A stretch of DNA of 64,000 bases from Zoroaster sp. YZ-2022 (lineage: Eukaryota > Echinodermata > Asteroidea > Forcipulatida > Zoroasteridae): contig CM055822.1 of the NCBI GenBank assembly GCA_029582265.1, positions 39,887,067 through 39,951,066 of the forward strand, given 5' to 3'. Shown piece after piece: positions 33,898-46,492 of this stretch. Positions within the stretch are counted from its first letter, which is position 1. The number at the start of each line of letters is the position of its first letter. A model generated the notes under the pieces. It saw only the letters and a program-made list of their open reading frames with translations. It ran no database searches and was not told where the DNA came from. The position numbers and the translations under genes are program-made.

Positions 33898-36289
33898 ATG
33901 GTCGGCATCACAACTATTCGATCACTACTGCTGCGCACGTTCTTGTTATTAACCGTATATAAGACCATCGACCACACCCCATCTACCACAAGCCCATATT
34001 AAATATCCAAAATTGGTACCTCTACTAACTTCTCATCAGGCTAGCTTTCGATTATTATATTTAAAATGTAAATTTTGTAATCAGGTAATTAGCAATGTTG
34101 TACCTTCCCAAAAGCAAACAATAACGCTGAAATGAGGATTTATTAACACAGAAATATACATATTTAACCTATGTTCAGGTGAAGCTTTCCCTGTATGACC
34201 ACACTGGGGTCAAAGTTGAGTTGATATTCAGTGGAAGCGAGTCAGACATCTCAAGCTGGTTCAATAAGAATCGCCTTATGTCATCTCCCTGGAATGACCT
34301 CAATTCAGCAACGGCTACTTATTATTTCTCTGTTGTTGGTGACGCTCAATAGTAAGTACAAAACACCATTTCATACACGATTCTTCCCAAAACGTGCCGA
34401 GCTCCAACGGAAACATCCGACATTTTTGGTACCGGTAGATCCGGAAATCAGTTATTGAAAATGGTATCAGATTTTCCTGAAATTTCTCAACTGGGAGGGA
34501 ATAGGCGTTTAATTTTGGTTCTGTCTATATTTTGTATAAAAGAAGTGGGGCGGGTTGAATATCATTGAGGGCCAATTCCTCTTTCCCGATAAACCATTTT
34601 AGTACAGCTTCGGAACTTGAACCAACATTTCTCTTTTTCCTCTTTTCTTAAAAACATTTCAGCACACGACGGTTCTTTATTAATAAGTCATATGGCGGAT
34701 GTGGAGGGGACGTCGGGTGGCTGGTTGTAGTTGATGCAGCACCAGCTTGCCCATGGGAAAAAGCAGTTGACAATATACCACCTGCCATACTATACAGCAC
34801 AACCACAGGCGCAGTCAACTGGAACAATGCTGTAAATGGTAAAGTAACATAGCAAAAATGTATCGCCCGTGTTTCCGCTGTTTTACCTGAAAATATTGGG
34901 TTCATTTTGGTAAAATTTTGATTGAAACGTCGATATATTCCAGATTTTCGATGAAGAATTTATGACAGTACGACCCACCATACATTAAATAAATCTTGGG
35001 ATATATTTACTGTAAAACCCTTCTTCTCATGATTATTTTGATTAATGTGTTATTTTCCTCGGGTACAAACCAATGTCCCGATGTAAAAGAATTTTCAAAA
35101 ATTGCCTTAAAAACAGCGACAAACACAGGCGATACACACCTCGAATGAGAAGTCCATTTTTTGTAGCGCAGGGCCAAACAAAACGTCAGCAGCGTCGGCT
35201 TCTCTTAGTTCAAATGAGAAATATGGTCAATGTTACCGGGAAGTGTGTCCTGCTCTTTACGTCGAAAATAAGCCTTCATGGTTTCTGCAATGGTGGGCAA
35301 CCGATCTTCAATGTTGAGGAAAAACCCGAATGTTTTCGAAAACATGGTGGCATCGCGATATTCCAGCCACATTCAAAACGCTCAACACTGGACGGGGGAG
35401 AGGGGACTTTCTTGGTGAGACTTCTCAGCAATTGATGTTACTGTATACTGATCTCTATTATACCGTATGCCATATTACCACTCTCATAAACCACGTGTTG
35501 CAATGTTATACACAGAGACATTCAGCCTGCCCATTTTATATGCATTCCGTGTGTTCCTGTGTGTATTCCTTTAGGGACCGATATCAGTGTGACGGAGTGA
35601 CAACATTTTTGCTCACCATTGTACGTTTTTATGAACCCAGACAGCATCGACATATACGGAAACACTGGGTATATTTCATCTATGATTTTGTTTCAGTACA
35701 CTTTTCCCCTCAAAAACAGTAGAAAGTCAAACTAAAGGGACCGAATCTTGTTAAAGGTAAGGTATGGGATTGATAATTAAAAAAATAACCAAATGGTTGA
35801 ATTTTGTATTGCCCGTGTTTTACCGTTAATTTCTGATTTGTTTTTTGTTTTCATTTGAACATTGATAAGTTCATAGGATACAAATACTTTGAAGTGGTGT
35901 AGTTCACAAAATGATTCAAAGTAAAGAAAGTGTTAACATTAATTGATGACGGGACCCATCGATATTTCCATCGCAAGAGGGCTATGCTATGCACGAAGCG
36001 GGTAAGAAAACCTGTGTCATAACAGAGTGGTGTATCTCTTTGGAATTCCTTGCCTGGTGCTTGTTTCCCTTCATCCTATGATCCATCCTGTTTGAAGAGG
36101 AATCTCAATTCCCACCTTCAGCTCCTCTGAGCTTTTTACTTTTATTTTTGTCTTGTATTGTTATATAAATGTTGAGATGAAATATGAATGCATAAATTTA
36201 GCTTTATTGTATTTGTATTTCATTTTGTTTTCTAGATAATTACGGTAGGCAGGGCGGATTACTTGACCATCCACGTTGATACTGAGTGA
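33898..36289 (+). pseudogene. Right copy of the unnamed RRFF/GWLVV/CPWE-domain gene, C-terminal frameshift
   Basis: Predicted small secreted protein in four exons with agreeing phases. E0 33,898-33,954: MVGITTIRSLLLRTFLLLT, a signal-peptide-like leader (donor GTATAT is weak). E1 34,179-34,351 after TTCAG: VKLSLYDHTGVKVELIFSG, SSWFNKNRLMSSPW, YYFSVVGDAQY, donor GTAAGT. E2 34,663-34,838: TRRFFINKSYGGC, DVGWLVVVDAAPACPWE, PAILYSTTTGAVNW. Last exon 36,236-36,289: one extra base relative to the left copy shifts the frame, giving a stop at 36,277-36,279 instead of the homologous TGA at 36,287-36,289. I recall unnamed invertebrate proteins with this WF..SPW.D / GWLVV / CPWE pattern but cannot name the family. 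It may still yield a slightly altered protein, or be an early pseudogene. Confidence 0.55.
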
Positions 36290-36680
36290 GGTAGGACTAA
36301 TGACCATAAACACACGATATTTCTGGTCTCAGAGAATCTGTGTTCAGCTAAATTATTATACAGATAACAGACCTAAGCCTTTTTCAAATTGTTTTTAATT
36401 TCTCTGATAATTTGCATTCAATATTCACAATTTGAGACTTACAAATCATTAATTTTTATAGATACAATGATTATAGAAACACAGTGGCTTGTCCACTTCC
36501 AATCACGTGTGATTAATATATAATACTGTGAAACGTGAAACATTTAAGATATCGCACTTTTTGTGAAGTGCCCCTCTACAATTCTGGATCCGCCCCTGTT
36601 GCTGTGAAACAATACGTTGTGCATGTTAAAATTAAGATTAATTCAACTTTATGTTTCGAGTTTAATGGTCCAAACCACGG

Positions 36681-36681
<1 letters not shown>

Positions 36682-36714
<33 letters not shown>
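36682..36714. repeat. (ATC)n microsatellite, right arm only
   Basis: About 11 units; the left arm has only 'gatgatcatgat' at the matching site (about 18,955). Confidence 0.9.
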
Positions 36715-36715
<1 letters not shown>

Positions 36716-37946
36716 GCCGTTCATGCTACTGTAGGCAGATGGCCCCCAACACCACAGCATCAGTAATTCCTAAATCTTAAAACTTGTGATAAGCTTATTA
36801 TAGGAAGGTCCCGCATTATTAATGTTGGCAAAACTGCTTCTATGAGAATTGCTTTACTGTCTATGAATATAAAAAAACATTAAGCAACCATCCTGTGAAT
36901 TTTTCAAGCTCAGTAGTAAACTCAATTCCTCTCTTTTTCCAGAAAGCTTGTGTATGTTATATTTTTGGTAATTTTAATGATTACTTATTATGTTTGTAAC
37001 AACAACCTAATTGTATCACTTACTGAGTAAATAGTGAAAATGCATTGAGATTTGTTGTAGGCTACTCATTCTGATGTGGAATTTAGTAAAGATTCTTCTT
37101 GGAGAAACCGCATGCAGACAACAATATTGTATAGAGAAGATTAATACCGTCAACTTTACATTAAGTAAGTTTACATTAATATTTTTGAATTACCAGTATT
37201 TTGTACCTTACCTAGATTTACTGAACAAATACCTTCTCTTGGTAGATAGATCAGGGGATTAAACACTATTCTTAGTATTTGTATTTAAACTTTTTGTTCA
37301 GAAGGAGAAAATTGTGATTCTTTGTCGATGTTTTTAGCACACTGGTTTTAAAATCCTTCTGAATTATTTTAAAAAAAGCGAAGTTTATTTAATACTTGAT
37401 GCCAACATTTAACTGGACAACTTTCAAGTATATTCACCGTTGAGTTTTTGTACAATAGTGAACAGAAGTAAGGCAAAAATTCAAAGTGCGTTGTTAGACA
37501 ACAGTACGATATTGTATATACTCTGCCTGAATGAGATAAACCAAGTAATACTGACAGTCCCCCTCCCTCCTCTACACATCCCGCTAGGATTTTTGCCAAA
37601 GATCTGGACATGTTATACCACGGGGATGCGTTTGCACGCTACTTACAAGCTATGAAATGTCTTATTAGGCCAAACACTGGTCTCCAATTTCTGGTCAGAC
37701 CCACGCGTCAGCATTTTTCATGTTTTATTATTATTTATTTAATACTTTTTTTGGCTGTTAAACGATGTCCAATTGCAACCGAACTTGCTAGATCGATTGG
37801 AATTATGCCGTGCCGTGTTTCTAAACGACTTTTTACACATAGGGTATGAACGTTTGCCCAATTTGCGAGGCCCCTCTTAGCCACCATACTTTGTATATGG
37901 GAAATTTGGTCCCCGCGTGTACATGTATCACGTATTTTCTCGTTAC

Positions 37947-37947
<1 letters not shown>

Positions 37948-37977
<30 letters not shown>
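37948..37977. repeat. A30 homopolymer, right arm only
   Basis: A run of 30 A where the left arm (about 17,735) has a short interrupted AC-rich word. Confidence 0.95.
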
Positions 37978-37980
<3 letters not shown>

Positions 37981-40900
37981 GACCGATGACCAGAAACCGG
38001 AGACCCTTTTTTAAAGCCTCATGATCATTCTTAAGTGCGTTCGTTTGTTGCTACACACGACAATGAAATAATGTAATGTTCTGTGGGGAAATCAATTAGT
38101 CTGATTTTCTCTTCAATAATAATGACATATTATTAAGTCATATGAAATGATCTACATTTATGTTCAAAAGGCCTTAGGGAATATCTATTTTATTATTAAG
38201 CAAAACGTAGACTGCTTAATTTATCAATTGCAGATGTAGACATGTATAGTTCCTTTATTTCGTATTATTTCGTTGGTGTTCATATTGGACAATGCCTAGT
38301 CATTACCCAATACGAACACTGATACTCTTTCAGTACGAAATTTGAAACGGCATTGGATGTCAACAATAAATGGGTCTGTACATTGCATGCAGGAATTTTT
38401 TGTTCGTCAAAAAGTCAAATTCAACGTCGTTTGATTGAATATCATGGATATGTTTTTGGATGTTAACACATTTCGCACTGGAAGGGTATCAAATACAATG
38501 GCATTTTACACCGTTTTAATGTGATATAAGAGACTTGTAATATTTTTCCACTTTCTTAGGGAATCTATATATTGGAAAATGAGTGCAACACAAAACTGAA
38601 TTTGACCTTAGAGCCCCTCTTTTCATTCTAAAGTGGAATTTAGGATAGAATATACTCTTGCCTAATTTTGAACTGGAAATTGGTTAACTTCTGTTATAAA
38701 AAGAAAATACCTCAGACAAAATTATTTCTTGTGAAGATTGATATCATTATCAGCTTGAGACCAAGTAAGTTTCTAATTACAATTCAATAATGTTGTTATT
38801 CTGGATTATCTATCCAAAAACCGTACATTTAACTGGTATACTCTTTCATATCCTTCATAGAATGAATATAAATTACTCACCGAAACATTCTCAAAGGTTT
38901 TTGAAGCTTGTTTTTCTATAGTTTGATTATGTTTTATTGAAAAAAAAAGTTGTATTAATGTTTTTCCCTCCAAAAATACATAATTATCTGTACACAAAAG
39001 AAAGGGTAAATGATTGATTTGTAAAGAGGCATTCAAAGAAAGTAGCCAATATGAACACCACTGGTGTAGTTTGTAACACCACAGTTTTTGTAGTGTATAA
39101 CATTGGTCATTACTAGATTATCAGATTGGCTAATTATTACCTAAAAACTTAATGTTAAGTTGGTACAAGGATCAGTCATCCTAAGAAGTTATTCCGTTCG
39201 AAGTTCTTTCAAGAGAGAACACGGGTATCATGTCGAATTTACAGAACGTTGCCTTTTGTCATCATTTTGCATGTAACATGTAACAGTTTTTCATCGTTTT
39301 CTCCAAAACGTCAGTACTTATTGAGATGAAACTTCCACATGTAATTGTTATGACATACATGTATTTCTCTAACACTAGAGGGTTGAAATGCAACGTACTA
39401 AGCAATGGTTACATGTATTAATGGCATAAGTATACGGATACTCGAAGGGCCATTGCTGGGGTTGCCTACACTTTTGTGATCCATCAGTTCACACGCACTA
39501 GTGACTGTTTGGAAGTGCGTTTTCTGAATGGTTTCATAGCTTTTAGGAATATGATTATATATATATATTTTTTTTAAACGGAAACAAAATAATAATCACA
39601 TTCATGGTTATTGTTTAAGAGGACAATTTCTGCCATGCAGAAAAAAGTTCCTTTTGTTTTGCAGACATGTTTACTTATCAGGTCGTGTTGGTTACCAGCT
39701 AAATGTAAATGCAGAATGTGTATATTTTGGTTTTATCTGTTTCATATTGTTTGACAAATATTTTTTACTTACTGAAATCTTTTGCAAAACCATTCACGCT
39801 CAACTATAACACTTCACGATTTATTTCGTAATTAATGTATGTGAGTAGAATAACGTTGGAACCACTCAATGTGAAGGAGACGTAGATTATGTTGAAATGA
39901 CTTCACATTTTACCATCTGGTTATAGATTATTTGCATTATTTGTATGCAAGTGTAGAATTTTAATGACGGTACAGATGAGAAACTATATGGACTCTATTT
40001 GCAAAAGATATGTCACAACGTAGCACCATGTAAACAATATCTTAGGAGTTCCTACCTCTAGAGTCAGGCATTCTCCTTAAGATGATCAGAGTATACTGAT
40101 GGAAACGTCGAGTTTCTCACCACCGGTTCTTCAGAACCAACAGTTATTATAACTCCTAAATGCCTTTTTACACGATCAACTTTAAACCCATGTCAAAATC
40201 TACACTGATCCCATCCTTGTCGACTCAGTGTTAGTTTTAACACGGGTCAACAACGCATTGCGTTCACACAGATTGTCTACACTCGTCTAATCCGTGTCAA
40301 CAATTATGCTTTGCGTTCACACTTGCACCCAACATTTGTGCTTCACTTGTAACTGATTGGAATTCTCTGCACGGGTCGAGAGCTCTCAACACACCTCCCG
40401 AGCAGGGTTGGTTTGGACCCGGATCGAGCGCTCTAACACAGGTCAACGCCGTGTTGAAAATAATGTTGTCGTGTGAAAGGTCTGTACACAGAATACACAG
40501 GTCAGACTCGTGTCCAATACGGAGATTTTCCGTAGTGTGAACATACCTTAAGAGATTTATAAATATTTTCTAAAATTATTTAAGAGTATATATGTGATAC
40601 CATCACATAGAGATAAAAATGTTGTATTTATACCTGATAAGACTTTACTTCCAAATAGATACCATGTTGTAAGCACAGCCTTCGTAACATTTAATTTAAA
40701 TTATTTATTTCAAATTAATAATTTTTAATTATGTATTGGACTTTATCTCAATATCTCAATAAATATATTTCTTTTAATCTCAAGTAAAGCGGACCCTTTT
40801 TTAATTTGTTTTCTTCATTTTTTATTAGTTTTTTGTTTGTTTTTGTCATTAGTACTTTCTGAATAGTTATTTCAAAAAGTTTAACATGAAGGAGGGGGTA

Positions 40901-41760
40901 AACGTGCCGTTTTAGCTACATGTGCTCAAGTACAAGTGTTGATAATCCGTTTCAATTCGTGTGCATACTCGCTTACGGCTGAGTCTCTTCGCCGTATCCT
41001 CGGCCGTGTCATACAGGGGTGTCAACTCGACTGCCACGGTTGTACCTCTGTCCTCGGACTCGCCTCCAATACAGCCACACACATGCACACTATGTTGGGT
41101 TGTTCGTTCAATAAAATATGGAGAAAGGAATTAATGTGCATAATTATTTATTTGGTCAAATTTAAAATCCCACCAAGGTTGACATTTTGATTATAAATGT
41201 TTTCAGTTCCATAGTTGGATTTTCTCTGGAAGGCTTTGGGTACAATTAACAAAATAATTTGCAATATGACATAGATTTATTGAATCAAATATGTTTTCCC
41301 ATACCACGGATGGTTAAGTTTTGTCATAATTATAATATACAGTGGTGTTGTCAGTTGGAGGGTGGAACGTGTGGAGGGTGGAGGATTCAAACATGTGGGT
41401 TCAAAAGTGAATATGCCACTCCCCATCATAAATAATAACTTGCAATCAGTCAAACTGGTCTTTGCACGTACTCTTGCAGCATGAATAAACAAGCCATTGT
41501 CTCATAACAAGTAACCATTGTGTCCTGCAATCTGCACACCCAAATTAAAATGCACAACAAATGGTGAAAAGAATAATAATACAAATTATCGGGCTGTAAG
41601 CCCTACTGTAATTACAATGAAATATATATGCCTTGTTTGATAAATATTTGAATTGGATGAAAATGAATAATTCTGATCACATTAGTGTTGGCTATAGTGA
41701 GTGATAGCAAAGTGGATAATGCAATGTTGAGTTGTACAAGGCAGCTAAATATTACGTGTG

Positions 41761-42078
41761 TTCCGGACCATAATGTCCGCAAGTACCATTATGTCCGCGA
41801 ACCGATTTGGGCCCATTACGTCCGACCCATTATGTACGCGGGCCGATTGCGTCCGACCCATTACGTCCGCGGAACCATTACGTCCGCGGAACCATTACGT
41901 CCGACCCATTACGTCCGCGGGTCCATTATGTCCGACCCATTACGTCCGCGGGCCCATTATGTCCGACCCATTACATCTGTGGAACCATTACGTCCGACCC
42001 ATTACGTCCGCAGGTCCATTATGTCCGACCCATTACGTCCGCGGACCCATTATGTCCGACCCATTACGTCCGCGGTCC
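41761..42078. repeat. CpG-rich minisatellite (CCATTACGTCCGCGG/ATGTCCGAC)
   Basis: About twenty half-units of roughly 15-16 bp alternating 'ccattacgtccgcgg' and 'cccattatgtccgac'. It is absent from the left arm, where the flanking words at about 13,925-13,980 continue into other sequence. All three plus frames stay open with the same peptide words (RPITSA, HYVRG), because the unit is not a multiple of three. I therefore do not call a gene. Confidence 0.9.
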
Positions 42079-42183
42079 CATAATTCAAAAAATGTTTGAA
42101 CACGTAACGTTGGGGAAGTTAAAACCAATTACTTAGAACAATTTCATGTCACAGCGCTCTACTGCAAAATTGGGTTGTTAAAA

Positions 42184-42265
42184 ACCACTGGTGTTAATTT
42201 AAGTGTTTTTGCACTGTAAGTACTTACAGTGCAAAAACTGGTATGTTAAATAGTACACCAGTGGT
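42184..42265. repeat. 82-bp near-perfect palindrome
   Basis: The core 42,205-42,238 is a perfect 34-bp palindrome centred on AAGTACTT, and outer arms ACCACTGGTG (42,184-42,193) and CACCAGTGGT (42,256-42,265) are perfect inverted repeats. The core contains CACTGTAAGT and ACTTACAGTG back to back, like two EnSpm-type ends joined with no interior. It is in the right arm only and may be a transposon end-to-end remnant. Confidence 0.8.
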
Positions 42266-43093
42266 GCTCATATGAAGCACGATAATTCAGACAAAATAAT
42301 AAGGCTAAATACTTGGGCCAGTGGGCCTACCCTACTTTTAATAATGTAAGGATATTTTAAAGCCAAAAATAACAGGGGCGGTTCCAGGGTCTCGATAAAG
42401 GTGGGGCACACGGCAATGAAAGGGGAACACTGCCAAGTGCGGACACAAAATAAACGAATGATAAATGTCATGGCTACAACAAAGGGGGCAGTATACATTT
42501 TAGTAAATTTTAGCAAATGCATCAATACTTTATAAGAATATATTTCAACTATCCTGCCAAACTTTCAGTTTATTTCTTTGCGTCGTTAACGAACAAATTG
42601 TGAAGTTGCATTTAGATTGGTCTTTATTTTGGAATTTATTTCACTAAAAAACCGAGCAGTGACATTTTTTAAAAACCGAAACCAAACCGATGCATTTTTT
42701 ACTATACAGAAAAATCGCTAGCTATAGAATCTCGAAGAATAAAATTCAAAGCATTTTTATTATTGTAGGCCTATAAAATCATCAATTTTTGAGCCCCAGA
42801 GAGGGGCGATTTATCCCAACAGTTGAGGCCTAATTTCACTGATACGCGGTCAGATGTTCGTACATGTACTATGCATGAGACACTTTCCAACACTTTCTCG
42901 ATAACGGTACCATTCAGCAAAAATATATTATAGCCTACATACATATAATTGTACCGGTATGTAATTAAAAACAAAATACATAGAATGATGTATTTAAAAA
43001 AAAAGTTACTCGGAGTATACCTGGCATTCAGGAGCCGCGATTTATCGGGATTGATCCCTCCTGGCGCTTTAAAGGCATAGGCTTTAAATTTGG

Positions 43094-43398
43094 GCCCTTC
43101 AGGGGTAAAATGTCGTATCCGACCGCCACTTTTTCTCATTCAATATAACCAATAATGTAATCTTACCTACCCAGTAAAGTGGAGAACATATGGATTATGA
43201 GAGACATTATACATTATTCCATGAAAAATCAGGCATTTTTGTTGTATACGATGACGTCCTCAGTCATGTAAGTCTGATCTTGTAAACTCCCCATTAGTAC
43301 CCCCAAAAAGTGATAGAATAATTTTTTAACTGTTAGTGGTTGCAAAAACATTCCAAAACTCTTAAAGGTGGCGGTCGGATACGACATTATTTCCCCCT
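43094..43398. mobile_element. TIR element, about 300 bp
   Basis: Inverted ends ATGTCGTATCCGACCGCCAC (about 43,107) and GTGGCGGTCGGATACGACAT (about 43,367), each bordered by G/C-rich GGGG/CCCC and TTCAGG-type words. A half copy is at 11,434-11,492 and a related copy at about 62,160-62,480. No transposase; superfamily not assigned. Confidence 0.55.
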
Positions 43399-44570
43399 TC
43401 AGGTCTGGCATTCCAGCTCACCGATATAATCCCTGCCCCGATTCCTAGCGAAGAAGGCCCTGCACCTTTAGGGGAGAAACAAAGCAGCTCCAAAGCATTA
43501 TCGGAGCCAGTTCCGGCGAAAAGCTAAGTTCCTAAATTGGACGCAGACAGTAATCGAACCCAGACCCCGGTGGTCAGGGCGGACTGCTACGAGCTACGAG
43601 TACTTTGGTAGTTTTGACTGCAATTTAAATGTGTTACAGTATTAAAGAATATCAATTGGGTACAAATTGTAGTGTACGATTGTGAGACACAGTAAATGGT
43701 TAACATTGTTAACAACCTCCTGCCACTGGAGGGCGCTGTACATATTTTATGGAAGGTGATACTTACGGATGACCTAAATGAAATAAATTCTCAATTATTT
43801 GGAACTTATATTTTTTGCTAATACTATTATATAGTCAAGATGGAAAAACGAACAGTCTTGAAAAAATACGGAAACGAAAGTGTGCTCAAACATCTCTTAG
43901 ATTGTTATTATCAACCAAACACGTCAAATGGTGCACAATACTACAATCGGTCCAGCTGGAACTTTGAAAACGATCTTACACAAACAATTATCTTGCTACT
44001 CAATATTCAAAACATCAGATCTTCTAAATGTGAAATCTTCTTAGAGTATAAAATCTTTAAAATACAAAAGGTTCTCCAACTATAAAATCTTCAGGAGATG
44101 AAATGAAAATAATACCACCACCACCAGCACTACTTATCGGCTAATATAAAATGGTAGAGCCACGTGGGCAGTTCTAATTTGCTACTCTTTGTCTCTTCTG
44201 GCGCTCAAATGGTGGGCCTTAATTGACAGTTGTTTAGGAGTCCATCGACCTCCAGAGTTGATGACTGGCAAAATTGTATGGATATGTCACTGCCTTCGTC
44301 GGCCACGCCCGCTCTCCTTAAGCTCCTAGCAATGTAGTGAACAGTTTTTTTTTACCTTCACTAATTGGCCATCTACATCATATCATAAAAATAATATAAT
44401 CCAAAAATCTGATAATATTTACATGCGGTGGGAGTCTGCATAAATTTCGTAACTTTGCTAGATAAACCTCCCCTCTTTTCCAACCAAATTCGCAACTAAT
44501 CAATATCAGTATTAATACCAAATTATTACACAGCTTGGTTCAAGGCTAAAACACTTTTTGTTCTGTTAAA

Positions 44571-45155
44571 CTCATCTTCAAATAATCGTCAACATCTCTA
44601 TTGAAATACATATTCTATAATTCAATGTATATTCTTCTTCAACTTTGAAAATTCAATAATAAAGCTTTTCTTCAAAGGATCTGGCTCATTCAACTTTCTT
44701 GTTCTCCACTCTGCCCGGTTTAACGTTCACCATCAAAAGTTGGTGTTGCACACAGCAAAAATAAATATGTTATGTTGCCACACAGGCAAAAACACAAAGT
44801 TTTCTTTAAATTAATTGGCCGTAATTTGAGCCCTCCTTAATAGCAGATTTGCCAACATAACTGCACCAGCAGCCGATAGAGTAAAGTATTTGCACTACTG
44901 GTGTTATTCCGTTTCAGGCTCCGGATACTACGAAGTTAATTTAGATATGTGTGGAAAGATTTGTAGAACCCAGAGCCCAAAAGCTAACTTTTTGGCAATG
45001 GAAGACAAAAGGGGGCGAGTGGGCGGGGAAACCATTGCGACAGTCATCCGGTCCCGTTGTGCTGAAATACATACTCACCACACTGAAACGCTTACCATAC
45101 TCACTTTAAGTACTCCTCTACCTACCACCTGCTTGAATCGCGACTGAATGTATCA
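44571..45155. other. No gene recognised
   Basis: Outside the duplication. The 85-codon plus frame at 44,890-45,147 has no recognisable domain. Its opening (AGGCTCCGGATACTACGAGG-like, 44,917) is similar to the minus strand of 46,300-46,320, hinting at shared repeat sequence. Confidence 0.4.
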
Positions 45156-45159
45156 TGCG

Positions 45160-45515
45160 TCGCCCTCAACGTCACACCAGCAGTGCAAATAGTGAATGGA
45201 AGTAGCAGGCTGTTGGCTGGGAAAGCCTGAAATACCAGGATAAATGCGATTTTCCGAAGGGTGTTTAGTTGAGGATACGGTAGTAGAACGCGGTTTCGTG
45301 AGTAATGGATATCGTGAAGGATGATGCCATGAGTTTCCTTGCAGAAGTGCAAAGTTAGGCCTTAGAGCATCTGTTTTTGGGAGATTCCCAGCGGAATGGT
45401 TCTGGCATAGCTGTTACACTGGACAGTCCGAAGAAGTCATTTAAGACGAACCAAAGAGCCCATCTTTGCACTTGGTAGCGGTATTTGATTATTTTGTATG
45501 GATCCCAGACAGAGT
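45160..45515 (-). pseudogene. LINE ORF2 C-terminal fragment (CR1/Jockey-like), decayed
   Basis: On the minus strand VWDPYKIIKYRYQVQRWALW (45,512 downward), FVLNDFFGLSSVTAM and FRWESPKNRCSKA run to a stop at about 45,354. Another frame then resumes as LCTSARKLMASSFTISITH. The order 'vWDPy...iQRraARFv.ndy...SSVt.ml..l.W..l..RR' is the well-known post-reverse-transcriptase region of CR1/L2/Jockey-type ORF2 proteins. Only this tail remains and it is frameshifted. Confidence 0.65.
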
Positions 45516-46492
45516 TGCTTCAGGTATCAGCCGAAATAGCTTTTGTAAGCGGTGTGGTTAACAAGTGTTTAACATGACATGTTTCTTTTGAGAAGACCAA
45601 GCATCCGGTTCCCCATGAGATTTGATCGATGAGTTTATTCCGTACATGTCAGATGTCAGTTCCATACCAAAGTATTAGCGATGGTCTACTTCTTGGCAAG
45701 AGTTTCCACCATTTAGGTACTGCTTGTTATGACAGCACACCGGCGACATGGAATATTTTAAATACTAAAATATAGAAAATCCTAAGTTTGTTCTTTTCAC
45801 CCGTCAATAACTGGCTTTATATGCCTTAGTCTTGAGGGCTCTGGGCCAATAGTAGATTTTATAGTACGCGAAAGGTTGTGACTTTTGAGTCTTGTGAAAT
45901 ACCGGTATCAAACAGTGTAATTTATGCTGAGTTGACAGGTATTTATGGGCAGTAGGGTTTTCTGAGCAGGATTCTCGATGAATGTCTTAGTGCAAGCTCA
46001 GAAGTCAATAGTTTTGTGTCAGGCCAAATATTTCATAGTTGGGTGTCTATCGTCGTCACAACAAAACCAGTTTCGTAGTTATAAAATAAAATAAAATGAT
46101 GAAGCAATGTCGGTATATTCGGGATGGCCAGCACGTCTTGTAAGCTTCGGGTGAGCAAAGGGGTGAGAAAAGGTGAACTAAATGGGTAAGAGATGGGGAA
46201 AATGGTGAGAAATGGGAATTTAATACTTTTGGGGGTCAAAAGAGCGAGGTGGAGACTCAGAGGTTCGGAGAATCTTTCCACCCATATCTAAATTAACCTC
46301 GTAGTATCCAGAGCCTGACACGGAACAACACTAGCAGTGCTAATACTTTACTCTTCCCAAGAACTGTACCTGAATGGGACTCGCTACCCAACAATGTAAG
46401 GATCTGTAACCCATCCGTTAACTTATTCACAACTCTACCGAATAAAATCGATATTTGACTTATTTCCAGATCCGGACGGTGCACTTGATTCT
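45516..46492. other. Probable repeat debris, no gene recognised
   Basis: May include the upstream remainder of the LINE fragment, but I cannot align frames. 46,033-46,281 (minus, 82 codons) has no known domain. Confidence 0.35.

Larger units (their letters stand above)
34367..44570. repeat. Right arm of the giant inverted duplication
   Basis: Reverse complement of 9,840-21,353 (anchors given there). The inner edge lies in the first long intron of the domain gene, 15 bp after the E1 donor. The outer edge is a TTAA (44,567-44,570) that pairs with the TTAA next to the piggyBac end. Sequence beyond 44,570 has no counterpart I could find in 1-9,839. Private features include an (ATC)n tract, a poly-A run, the 41,761-42,078 minisatellite and the 42,184-42,265 palindrome. 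Nothing else coding is supported in the arm. Confidence 0.9.

Noticed and set aside
35209..35435. Open frame MRNMVNVTGKCVLLFTSK after CTCTTAG, initially taken as an exon of the domain gene
   Set aside because: The E2 phase joins correctly to the last exon at 19,531 without it, and its divergence between arms matches the intron level. An alternative exon is not excluded.
41685..42136. Three overlapping 109-132-codon frames with RPITSA/HYVRG repeats
   Set aside because: A minisatellite whose unit is not a multiple of three; the frames are by-products.
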